64,000 nt of DNA from Rhynchopus sp. YZ270_cl-10. Taxonomy: Eukaryota > Euglenozoa > Diplonemea > Diplonemida > Diplonemidae. The notes beneath the pieces were generated by a model. It saw only the letters and a program-made list of their open reading frames with translations, searched no databases and was not told the DNA's origin. Below, in pieces: positions 45,000 to 54,545 of this stretch. Position 1 is the stretch's first letter; each line of letters begins with the position of its first letter. The DNA lies in contig OZ037884.1 in the NCBI GenBank assembly GCA_964035575.1, positions 62,001 through 126,000 on the forward strand, written 5' to 3'. The translations under genes were made by a program, and so were the position numbers.

Positions 45000-46236
45000 G
45001 TGAGAGCTCCCACACAGCCGTTCCTCGCCTATCTTTCGTTTCGTGGATACCGTTACTACGTTATTTTGTAGCGCACAAAGTATACGGTACGAAGTTGACA
45101 GTGCAAAACGCCTCGCCGTTCATCGGTAGGACGCAGGGCACTGGTTCCCCCGCGGGAAATTTAAAAAAAATAAAATAAAATTCAAAAGGCTTTGCTAGAT
45201 GAACCTAAGCCCTCTTGTTGGGGGACGTTAGCGTTGGTTGCCTTTAAAAAAAAGAAGGGAATGCAGACCACAGCCCTCTAAGGGAACCTTGGATATGCTT
45301 TTTGTGTGTTTTGGCTGATACCCATAGCAGGGAAAAGGTGATCCAAAAAAAAATGTGAAGATAACATAATAATTGAAAGAAAGCGATCGTTTGTGTGCGA
45401 AGACACGAAAACAAATATAATTCAGGCGTAATTTCCTTATAATTCCACACGGAGGGGTTTCCGGCACGGGTTTCCAATAATCCCACGAGCACAGCGAATA
45501 GGAAAACGAAGTGTCAGAACACCCCCAAGTGTAATTACGGAATAAATTACACAAAGATTAGATCTTTTGATATCGCGCAATTATGGTCGAGTACAAAAAT
45601 CATGAAAGTCACATCAGAACCTGGAGTGAAGGTGATATGGTGTGAGGTATGAAGTGACAAAGCAACCCACAGTGGTACCACAGGAGAAGCTTGAGCCCCT
45701 TCACTGTGTAGTCGTGGGGGATTGTTTTGCTTCGGTTGCTGATTCACATTCATCAGTATTACTTTTTCTTCGGGATTTTTGCAACGAGCTTAATTGCGCG
45801 GTAATAAACAAAAAAGAAAACAAAAAAGAACATAAAGAAAATGCTTGAAAGATGGGTGTGCAACCTCCCTCATGCACTATAAGATATAAGATTGGGGGCA
45901 AAGACCGAAAAGCTCTTCTTTTGTAGTTTGCCTTCTTGAAGAAGTGGGAAAAACTCGTCAAAAGGTGTGTGGGGTCTTTACGACACACACCACAGCCACA
46001 GACAATCTTTAATATGCCATTTGCGGTGAAGCTGCTTTGGCTGTTTTGGAAAGACTACATTCGTTCTCTTCTCTTGGGTAGGGATGTGACGGCGAACATC
46101 TCACGATGTGAGCCAAATAAGGGAACCTTTTATCCTTGAAATATTTATACCAAAGGATGTGTTCCACTTTGGAAAGGGGAAAAAAAACGCATAAAAAGTG
46201 CATTGTAAGCAGAAATGAAACAAAGAAAAGAAAATT

Positions 46237-46275
46237 TTATAAGATGACCCTAAGCCTCTCGTTGCTTAGTCACCT
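46237..46275 (+). repeat. Dispersed stem-loop, CTAAG type
   Basis: TATAAGATGACCCTAAGC, loop CTCTCGTT, GCTTAGTCACC. It is followed 11 nt later by a second copy at 46286-46342, making a tandem pair. Confidence 0.75.
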
Positions 46276-46285
46276 TAGAAAAGTT

Positions 46286-46342
46286 TTTAAAAAGATGAAC
46301 CTAAGCCTCTCTCTGTGTGCTTAGGTGTTTAGTCACCTGAGA
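46286..46342 (+). repeat. Dispersed stem-loop, CTAAG type, second of a pair
   Basis: AAGATGAACCTAAGCCTCTC then TGTGTGCTTAGGTGTTTAGTCACC. The loop side is longer than usual. Confidence 0.65.
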
Positions 46343-47203
46343 TGCAAGAGGCAGTACTAGAAAAACTTCTGGTAGGCAGCTTACTGAGGCGTCACGTTTG
46401 CTTTGGTGGATTGCAACAAAAATTCGGTTCCTTTTCACATAAAAGAAGAGAAAAAGCACAACACAATCATGAAATGTGTCTTAGTGGTGCAGCTAAGACG
46501 TGAAAACGGGGATAATGGCTGCAGGGGGGCACCCTCTCTTCTCTTCCTCCACCTGCCTTCAATAGCACACCAACCTACCACACCCGCGGGTTCGCGGGGT
46601 GTAGTACGTTCAGTACTATTGCGAGGTAGTCATTTTTTTATGTTATTTTTGCCGCCATTTTTTCCAAAGAAAAAAATTTTTTTTGAAAGAAAAGATATCA
46701 AAAAAATACGCTGAGAGCTGCCTTTTTTGACAAATGCTAAACGGTGGTACAGACACACCATTTTCAATATGGCCAACGTTTTAATCAAGACAAAACCATC
46801 TGTTAAGCTGGCCCTCTCATAGCACTTCAGCCAAGGGGGTAGATGTGTTCGCCTATTGTAGTCCCTTTTGCTGAACAAACGTATGGTGTTAAGCCGTAAA
46901 AGAGTAATGATTAAGACGATAGAAACAAAGATGGAGTTTTGTCCAATTTTAAAAAAACACACACAGTGCAGACTACTTACTTGCAGCTACACTAACCCAA
47001 ACAAATTATCAAAAAAGAGAAGTTGGTATGAGCGGTTTCTTCTTAGAGTCCTTACCTTACCTTATTGGTCAGGGAAGAGGAAGAGGAGGACAGCTGTGTA
47101 GAATATGAGCAAACACCTCAGACGCTTTCCCCGGTCAAAACCCATATTCAAAGCCCTTGTAGGAGGTCGTGCGCAATTCAGTTCTTTGCGGGCAGATATC
47201 TTT

Positions 47204-47734
47204 TTAGAGAATCTGCCACGGCAGCACCTCATGCCCTGTGTACTCCGGCGACCCCGAGACGCTGCTCCGGCGTGGGAGGAAGCTGTCTTGCGCATGGTTG
47301 CTGACACGCGCCCTGGGGGAGGTGTCGTACCCACCACCACCACCGTCCTCTCCCTGCCAGCCACCCCTCTCCCGCCCCTTCTGTGGTGTGGTCACCTTGC
47401 TCCGAGGGAGTGGGATGAACTGAAGAGCGGATGCAGGAAGCGAATGCGCTGCGCCTGCCGCAGCCGCCACAGCGCGCACAGAGGAGATGACGTGGGGCAG
47501 CACGGATGTGTCCTCGTACATCAGCGTCAGACGCGTGCCCAGGTCGTCTACTAGGCTGCAGGTACCGTTGCCCGACTCTTCGTAACGCACGCGGCTGACT
47601 ATGCCCGCCTCGCGCCACCGCCCCCCCACCCGCGCATAGCTGATCAACGCCCTGTGCTGTTTGTTGCCTACCAACAAGATGTTCCCATGGGTCGTTTGGA
47701 TCACCGTTTGCGAGGGCATGCCGAGCTCCTCCAT
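47204..47734 (-). CDS. Unknown protein, first exon or complete (176 aa)
   Basis: MEELGMPSQTVIQTTHGNIL opens a compact, beta-rich segment (ILLVGNKQHRALISYARV, REAGIVSRVRYEE, TCSLVDDLGTRLTLMYED) that may be a small barrel or PH-like fold. A helix (HVISSVRAVAAAAG) and a Gly/Arg-rich low-complexity tail follow. I do not recognise a family. A CACCACAG acceptor 14 nt upstream supports the ATG. The last residues (EYTGHEVLPWQIL) could be intron read-through, since GAG followed by GTGCTG is a possible donor there. The 3' end is uncertain. The upstream flank is very G-rich on the plus strand (47751-47795). Confidence 0.55.
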   Translation of the reverse strand: MEELGMPSQTVIQTTHGNILLVGNKQHRALISYARVGGRWREAGIVSRVRYEESGNGTCSLVDDLGTRLTLMYEDTSVLPHVISSVRAVAAAAGAAHSLPASALQFIPLPRSKVTTPQKGRERGGWQGEDGGGGGYDTSPRARVSNHAQDSFLPRRSSVSGSPEYTGHEVLPWQIL

Positions 47735-49104
47735 AGTGTGGGGGTGCTCTGTGGTGGGGTGGGGTGGGGTGGGGGGTGGGCGGGTGGGTGGGGGTCAAAT
47801 CGTAAAGTCGACAAAAAAATAAATAAGGGGGTCGCTTTTATTTCAGCAAAACTTAATTTTTACTGGGCAAACACCCATCCCCCCCATTCTGTTATGCTTC
47901 TGGTTGCTATTATTTTTTGTTGTTTGTTTGTTTTGTTTGTTTATGCGCACTGGGATTTTTAAAAACCCCCGCCAATGCGCAGTCATGGCCACCTTCTGGT
48001 GTTTGCTTATTTTTTTTATTTTATTTTTTTTGAAAAATAATGATAGCGTGGTCACCACCTGGGTGATCTCCACACATTCTTTTGAGGAGCATTAGCCGCC
48101 ACCTGCCTACGGAGTGGTTGTACAAAGGTATGAAAAATGTGAAAAGGAAAAAATAAAAAGAAAATTTGGTGACGGTGAAGATGATGTAACCCTCGTACTT
48201 AGTCACATACGAATTATTTTCAAAAGATTTGCGTGTTTCGTGCAACGGTAAGCACAAAAAAACTCAACTAATAGATAGCGTACAATAGCGGCTTGAGCCG
48301 CAGAATAAGAAAGTTTTCCCCCCCTTTTTTTTGCGTCGAAATTTTGTTGATTTTTTTTGTTTCGTTTCTTTGATAAATTGTTAGAACAGTGCAGTTGTGC
48401 GACAACTACATTTGCTGCTTTTTTTTTGCTCTATTTTCACGCATCCTTCGTGTGTTCACGGTGTTGCCTCGGGAAACACACAAGAAAATATGGCAAAAAT
48501 GAAATCAGAAAAAAGGTTTATAAGATGACTCTGACAAACGAAGCAAGGTGCGCCCATCAGCGGCTTCGAACCTACGTCCTTCTTGAATGGTGCTATGTGG
48601 TGCAGCAGGGCGCTCTCACTGACCAAGAAGAAGATTTTTGCCGAACCTAGCCACTCTCGTGCAATGCATCGTTTGAACAAAAAGTTGACCTGAAATACAA
48701 CAGCCCGCTCGTGACCAGTGTACCTTGCAAAACACCCCCCTCCCTTTCCCCCCCCCTGCCCCCCATAGTACACGCACTACTGTTGCCTCACTTCTGAGGA
48801 CACTCAAAAAACGTGCGTGATTCACTGAAAGCGTCATTATTTTCATCCAGCTTTTTTCCCTCTCATCCAAACCCAGAGGTATTTCACAGACACTCCTTGC
48901 GCGCCTGCAGCAGCTGTGTCTTCAGGAAAGCGATGATAGCACTGTATTACGTTTTTTTGGTATTTGCCTTTTTCCCCCCCTCCGAAGTGTGTTTAGAAAC
49001 CAGACAAAAAGAAAGCCAACATTTGACTTGGTAATGACTTATCCATTTCTTTTTCACATCATTTCACTTTGCGCCACATCAGGATTTCACCTTTTGGGCT
49101 GCGT
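47735..49104. other. Intergenic with a tRNA-like repeat
   Basis: A G-rich tract capable of G-quadruplex lies at 47751-47795, a degenerate CTAAG-type stem-loop at about 48176-48210 and a tRNA-like repeat at 48515-48640. Otherwise AT-rich with no coding signal. Confidence 0.5.
48515..48640 (-). repeat. tRNA-derived short interspersed element
   Basis: On the minus strand TTGGTCAGTGAGAGCG matches the pol III A box and TAGGTTCGAAGCC the B box, 38-40 nt apart. They are followed by a tail GAGTCATCTTATAAACC shared with the CTAAG-type stem-loops. The 5' acceptor side (ATCTTCT) does not pair with the 3' side (GGGCGCA), so it is not a working tRNA gene. Confidence 0.55.
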
Positions 49105-52056
49105 TCAACGAAAATAAGTCTTGTTTCCTTTTATCAAGTTATCACGATCAGTTGGCGGGTATAATTGTCTGGTTTTGTCGACAATCACTTCGCTCCAAAA
49201 ACGGAACAAAGCTATGTGTTTTTTCCCCCCCTCGTCCCTTTCCACCACCTCATACCTTTGCTCGGCTCCTTCACCCAAGGCTGCAACTACCTCCCTATCG
49301 ACAGCAGCCCCCTCTTCCCCCTCCTCCTCCCCCGCCACTACCCCTTCGTCCCCGTCCCCTTCCACCCCTGCTTCCTCTGCCTTCTCCACCTCCTCGCACT
49401 CTTCTCCTTTTCCGTCTGATTTGTCTTCTCCTTCAACTTCTTCTTCGTCCTCCTCCTCCTTAGAACCTGAGGTTGCCTCAACTGTCAGAAGCAGTTTTTC
49501 CAATTTAACACGGTGAAGGTGATACTCTGTAAGAGGGTGACGTCCGGACTCAAGAAATTTTTGAAGTGCGGTGGTTTCTTCTTGAAGCGATTGGGATTCT
49601 GGGGTATGTTGTTCTTGTTGTGTCGGGAGAACTTCTAGGGCTTCGTATAGAAGCCCTTCCAGGTCGTTGCGAGCAGAGGCAAGCTCATGTCTGGTTTCAT
49701 CTGCAAGGTTCATCCGACGGTTCTTTTCGCGTACATGGTCGATATCCACATCAGACGCCACACCCGATCTCCGCACCTCAAAAAACCCCAACCCAAAAGG
49801 ATTCACCGGAACCCTCTTCTCCATTCTCTCGGTCACCACCTTTTGCCCCCCCTTAGATTCGTCTCCTCGGGACTCCCCTTTTTTCTTCTTCTTTTTTGCT
49901 TTGATTGTAACCGTTTTGTGCATTAATTGAGAGAGCTTCACCCTCGCTAAGTCTACGGTACCTTCTTGCGATACGGTGATGCGTGCAAGGATTTCTAGAG
50001 GGTCTGCGAGGGGATCGGTTTTGCGTTCTTGGTTTTTTAGGGAAGGTCCGGGACCGGAACGGAGACCTTGTTTGGTGCCGTCTGAGATGGCATCTTTGAG
50101 AACGGAGGGGATGTCGGTGGCGATGAAGGCGGCTTCGACATGCTCAGAGGAGGAATTGTCCATCGCATCGTTCGATACAGCGGTCACTACAACGAGCAGT
50201 GCGTCCAATGAGTCAATTGGTAGTACATTCTTCTTCATGGCGGCCCTCATATTCGCTAAGACAGGAATGTCAAATCGTATGGGAAGTACGTTGCTACCCC
50301 CACCACTCTTGGTTTGCGGATACTTCTTCTTCCCCTTCGCCTCGCTATGCAAAATCCCTGGAGGCCTTTCAGGCCCGCGAACACATTTATCCTCTTCACA
50401 AATTGCGTAGGATTCATTAAATAGGAGGGTTTCATTGGTCATTACACCACCCCCTCCGATGTATTTTGCGAAAATTGGGGTGTCGTGGAGACGTTCGTGG
50501 TCTCCGATGGATTTGTTAGATTTTTTGGATTTTTCTTTGGATTTTTTTAGCGCGTAGACTTCGAGGAGATAGCGTTGGGTGAGGATATCGGTGACGCGAG
50601 GTGCGGAGGGGTCAGGGTAGGAGACGTTGGCAGAAACGACGGAGGCTGCGAGGGCAGCAGCTTCGTCTTTGTCGAGACGGTGGAAGATAGGCGCGCTGTG
50701 CGGCCCAAGGAGGGCTGTCACTGCGTTCTGGACGAAGGGCATCCTCGCGCCTCCTCCATAGAGCTCGACACCTCCAGGGACAGTCAAGCGGCGGGAGCGT
50801 TTGCTCAGCATTGGTTTTGAGTCGTCGGAGAAGCCCGCATCGTACAGCTGCGCAGCCTCTCTCATCACCGCCGTCACAGCCTGCTCTAACTCGACGTTGA
50901 TTTTCTCAAAGTCGCTTCTGGTAAGAGTATACGAAACCACCCCGGTTACACCATCGAAAACGTTGTCCAAACGGATTTCTGCTTCCTTAACAGAGGTGAG
51001 TTCTTCGCAGAGGCGTTTGGTGAGGTGTAGGGCGCGGGCCATGGAGCGGTCGGAGGTGGAGGTGATGGAAGCATTGGAAACAGAGTTGTTAGAGAGCGAG
51101 GTGAGCTCAGAGAGTGCAGCGTGGCGCATGGTCTCGATAGGGTCGCAGGTGGAGGCGGTGCAGAGGGTGGTGTTCTGGAGAAGCTGTGCGAGGATGTGCT
51201 CGAGGGTGCGGAGTTGGACAAACTTCGCGCCACTGCGCGCGGTGTGCGCGTGGGAGACAACGGTCGCGGTTTTTTGCATTGCAGGGCGCTGTGTACTACC
51301 CCCTGGTGGAGCCGGCGCCTTTTGCAATGCATACCGTACGACAGTCGCCTGCACGGACATTGCAGAGGTGGAGACGAACATAGTTAACGAGGTTCTCTTC
51401 TTTGTGTTCTTCTCCCCTGCCTGCCAATCATGTACATTTGCGTATGCGACGGCCAATGCGAAGTGTTCGTTAACTATGCGTGGTGGGGTGAGTCCAGCTG
51501 CCTCTGCTGCTACGGAGACCACCTGGCGGTCCTCAGAGCTCATGAAAGATGGTACTGCGATGGTGACGGAACGTTCGACATCTCTGCCACCTGCTGCCTC
51601 GTAGATGTGTTCGATGAGGGTTGCGAGGACCTCGAGGGGGGTGGTCTGCGCACTGCCACCCATGAAGGAAATGTTCAGGCTTTGCTGTGGGTCGCGCACC
51701 ACGGCGGCGCGTGCACGCTGGACGGTGCTGGAAGGGCGGCCTTCCTGTTGGTGCTTTGCACCCTCAGAGATGACCCGCTCGTTGCCGCCGTCCTCTTCAG
51801 AACGTCTCCAGCCAACAATCTGCGGAAAGGTGCGTCCAGATAGACTGTTCAACACAATTCTCGACCCGCGGCCGTATTGTGCCGATACTGCAGCTCGTCC
51901 GACCTCTGACCCCAGGTCAATACCAAGGCAAAGCTTTGTCTCGCGCGCAGGCTTCTTGCCATCCGTTTCAGACCACACCGAGGCCAGCGCAAGAAAAGAC
52001 AGAACCTTCATCACAGCGGTGGCACCACAGCCCCCACCAGGGCGCTCTTTGTACAT
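49105..52056 (-). CDS. HSP110 / GRP170-like ER chaperone (983 aa)
   Basis: The HSP70-type ATPase begins LCLGIDLGSEVGRAAVSAQYG (phosphate 1 region). It continues with SVTIAVPSFMSSEDRQ and NEHFALAVAYA, and the adenosine motif ELYGGGARMPFVQNAV. A long beta and helical C-terminus with a Glu-rich acidic stretch (about residues 880-935) follows. Long insertions, the divergent phosphate-2 region and a signal sequence (KVLSFLALASVW) fit the ER nucleotide-exchange chaperone HYOU1/Lhs1. No KDEL-like ending is seen (ends NKTYFR), so a further exon or a different retention mode is possible. The first ATG (52056) lies 7 nt after an ACCAG acceptor; an ATG 15 codons on (52011) gives a more typical signal peptide. 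Confidence 0.8.
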   Translation of the reverse strand: MYKERPGGGCGATAVMKVLSFLALASVWSETDGKKPARETKLCLGIDLGSEVGRAAVSAQYGRGSRIVLNSLSGRTFPQIVGWRRSEEDGGNERVISEGAKHQQEGRPSSTVQRARAAVVRDPQQSLNISFMGGSAQTTPLEVLATLIEHIYEAAGGRDVERSVTIAVPSFMSSEDRQVVSVAAEAAGLTPPRIVNEHFALAVAYANVHDWQAGEKNTKKRTSLTMFVSTSAMSVQATVVRYALQKAPAPPGGSTQRPAMQKTATVVSHAHTARSGAKFVQLRTLEHILAQLLQNTTLCTASTCDPIETMRHAALSELTSLSNNSVSNASITSTSDRSMARALHLTKRLCEELTSVKEAEIRLDNVFDGVTGVVSYTLTRSDFEKINVELEQAVTAVMREAAQLYDAGFSDDSKPMLSKRSRRLTVPGGVELYGGGARMPFVQNAVTALLGPHSAPIFHRLDKDEAAALAASVVSANVSYPDPSAPRVTDILTQRYLLEVYALKKSKEKSKKSNKSIGDHERLHDTPIFAKYIGGGGVMTNETLLFNESYAICEEDKCVRGPERPPGILHSEAKGKKKYPQTKSGGGSNVLPIRFDIPVLANMRAAMKKNVLPIDSLDALLVVVTAVSNDAMDNSSSEHVEAAFIATDIPSVLKDAISDGTKQGLRSGPGPSLKNQERKTDPLADPLEILARITVSQEGTVDLARVKLSQLMHKTVTIKAKKKKKKGESRGDESKGGQKVVTERMEKRVPVNPFGLGFFEVRRSGVASDVDIDHVREKNRRMNLADETRHELASARNDLEGLLYEALEVLPTQQEQHTPESQSLQEETTALQKFLESGRHPLTEYHLHRVKLEKLLLTVEATSGSKEEEDEEEVEGEDKSDGKGEECEEVEKAEEAGVEGDGDEGVVAGEEEGEEGAAVDREVVAALGEGAEQRYEVVERDEGGKKHIALFRFWSEVIVDKTRQLYPPTDRDNLIKGNKTYFR

Positions 52057-52734
52057 TGGTGTGCTGGTTTGTTTCTGAAGGGATGGGGTTTGAAAATAAT
52101 GTTTATTTGAAATACAACCCCTTCATGACAGTGTACCTTGGTACAATGATATATGTAGCTGGGTGGACCCCTCAGGCAGTCATCCATTTCGTGATTTACG
52201 TCTTGATATGCTCGACTCCCGCTTCCTCTCAGTCAGATGAATGAAAGGAACCTTGAAGACACAGGGTAATCAGATCTGTGTGATGTAGGGTCCGGTTTTA
52301 GGGTCCCTCTGCCCGTTTTGTGCAGTGTGGGAGAGGCTATAATGGAGGACAATCCCTGAGTGGTAGCACGCTAATCAGGGTGGGCAAAAAGGGAGGGGTT
52401 GTGCAGTGTTTTTCATGTTTGCGGGAGGGATGGGGTTTTAACTGGTTGCTTTTTTTTTGAACGAAAGAAACAAAAACGTAACAGTCCACTGCGAGTGGTC
52501 GTACAACGGTTTAGGATCGAGAGCGTATTGAGCCATGCTGGCAAAACACTGGAAAGTATTGCTTGTTGCGATCCAACTTTTGCTTTTTTACTTTTTTTTG
52601 AAAACTTGGTTGTATTAGTGTCACCCAAGAGTGTGCACCACTGTACTTTTTTTTGTAGAAAAAAGGTTTCAACCAAAAGAAAAATACGCAAAAACAATAT
52701 CTGCGTGTGGGAGAAAAAAAAAAAAAGGAAAGTT

Positions 52735-52774
52735 TATAAGATGATCCTAAGCCTCTCGTGCTTAGTCACCTTAA
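52735..52774 (+). repeat. Dispersed stem-loop, CTAAG type
   Basis: TTATAAGATGATCCTAAGCC, TCTCG, TGCTTAGTCACC. Perfect stem. A TGTGC-type relative follows 45 nt later. Confidence 0.75.
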
Positions 52775-53109
52775 AAATCATGTGGCGTCTTTGTGAAACA
52801 AAGTAAGGAAAGTTTGAAACATGGATTGTGTCTCTCGTGCAACAATAACAAAAAGAATAAAAAAAAACGGGTAAGAGTTCTCTACAGGTAGCGTCTGCAG
52901 GAAAAAGAGTATTTTTTTTTTTTTCGAAAAAGATATTTTTTGAAAAGATAGTGTAAGAGAAGGTAAGAAGGAAACAAAGCTTCGCAAAAAAGAGAAGTTG
53001 AAAAGTGTCAAAACACGGTTGCGGGGACCACGGCTTACCGCAGACTTCGCGAAAAAAAGGTGTGGTTTTTTTTTTCTACAGCTTCCATTTCTCCCCCAAA
53101 AAAGAACCC

Positions 53110-54120
53110 CCAATGGTGTGGCCCGAAACCCGGTTTTTGGGGTACATTAGAAGTACATTAGAAGTACATTTTTTTGACTTTATTTTAGGCGTGACTAAGG
53201 GAAAAAACTTTTTTTTATAGGTGACTTTTTTTGGGGGGTCCGGGGGGGGCGAAAAAATTTTTCGGCCAATTTTTGCCCACAAAAAATCGAAAAAAAAAAA
53301 TTTTCTTTCCCGATTCTCCGGAGTCCGTGCGTGTTGTGGTGGGGTCATTTTGCGCTGAGAAATGAGTATTTTGTACCTAAAATGCATGTATCAGTTTTAC
53401 AGGCTATTTTCAGGTTTGGTGCGGAGCCCCACCCTCACCTTACCCCCCACAGAACTCTATTTTCAGATGACAATTTTCTTTTATTTTAGTTGTAAAAGGA
53501 AGCATGCGGCATAGCAAAAGAAGAAAAGTAGCGTACCGTGCGCCTGCGGCGCAAGCTTGCACTCTTCCCATGTCATAGTTTGGCTGTAAAATGTTCAATT
53601 GTAAGCGCATTTTTTTGAAATGTTGCGTACCGTGGCTTCGCCAGAAGCTTTCGTTTTTAGCGAAATACGTAAGTAAAATTTACGGAAAGTGACGTTAATT
53701 ACGAACGACAGCGCCATTTTATGGCAACATTTTTCAGAAATGTTGCGTACCGTGGCTTCGCCTGGAACCTTTGGATGCCATGACCGCCTCTTCTTTTATA
53801 GATGCACTGAGGTTACTGATACGGCTGACACCCACTACGGCTTGTGGTTCACCGTCCCCACCCGCCTTTCACGATTTTGTGCATCAGAGGTGAGAAAGAG
53901 CCTCACCTTTTTGCACTAGCAGGGAGTCGCGCTGCGCGAAGCGCGCGCAGCGACCGCTTTTTGCGGGGGGAAAGCTCGGGACCCTTTTATTATGCACACT
54001 GACTATGTCAGTATGGGTGGGAAAATTTTTTTTACCCCCCTTTTTTTACCATACATTAGAAGTACATTAGAAGTACATTTTTTTGACTTTATTTTGGGGC
54101 GGGCCACACCAGCCCAAAAC
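53110..54120. repeat. Composite repeat with terminal direct and inverted motifs
   Basis: A 45-bp block with three GTACATTAGAA-like words and TTTTTTTGACTTTATTTT occurs in direct orientation at about 53140 and 54052. Just outside, GGTGTGGCCCG (about 53115) is inverted as CGGGCCACACC (about 54102). Positions 53740-54000 are a diverged copy of part of the 2.9-kb element (compare 8290-8530). It may be a decayed composite transposon; the class is not clear. Confidence 0.5.
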
Positions 54121-54545
54121 AAAAAAAAAATCGTCCGGCAGCTTTTCCTTGAATCAAAAATGGTACATGCGGATCTGGTAGGGGGGGGTGAAGAGCCCTT
54201 AATCTCTGTGGGGGCGTGCTGGAGTGGATGGTACTCAAGAAAAAAATGCCATCCCCCAGGAAGGCAAGAAATGCTTACAAAATGAGTGCTCCCTCCACTC
54301 CCCGGAGGGTTTTGTAAAGGTCGTTGTGTTTTGATAACTAATCGGGGGTAATTCTTGCGCAGAATATGGCCCCAAAGGGAGTATGTGTAATGAACAAACG
54401 ACGGGAAAAAAAAACTTTGAAAAGTTGGTCAAAGATAGCCGCTCTCTTATTTGCTTTATGCTTGGTGCTTCACCTTTTGACCGTAATAGAAAACATAACA
54501 ATGTACACTGGAGCGTACGAAAGGAGCCAATGACCATGATGACAC

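Larger units (their letters stand above)
45008..47203. other. 2.2-kb stretch without a sure gene
   Basis: Stem-loops lie at about 45096, 45196, 45848, 46237 and 46286. Two minus-strand pieces could be downstream exons of the 47.2-kb gene: about 46757-46860 (preceded by TTGTTCAG, followed by GTGTGT, reading WLKCYERASLTDGFVLIKTLAILKM) and about 45554-45625 (after ACTCCAG, reading SDVTFMIFVLDHNCAISKD then a stop). Neither is recognised and I did not find a consistent frame joining them. Confidence 0.35.
52057..54545. other. 2.5-kb gene-free stretch
   Basis: A CTAAG-type stem-loop lies at 52735-52774, a TGTGC-type relative at about 52817-52845 and a repeat-rich block at 53110-54120. No coding signal on either strand. 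Confidence 0.5.

Noticed and set aside
48548-48632. Functional tRNA gene
   Set aside because: A and B boxes are good but the acceptor strands do not pair and no anticodon arm can be drawn.
53140-54097. LTR-type element from the 45-bp direct repeats
   Set aside because: The repeats are far too short, and no primer-binding site, polypurine tract or coding region is seen between them.
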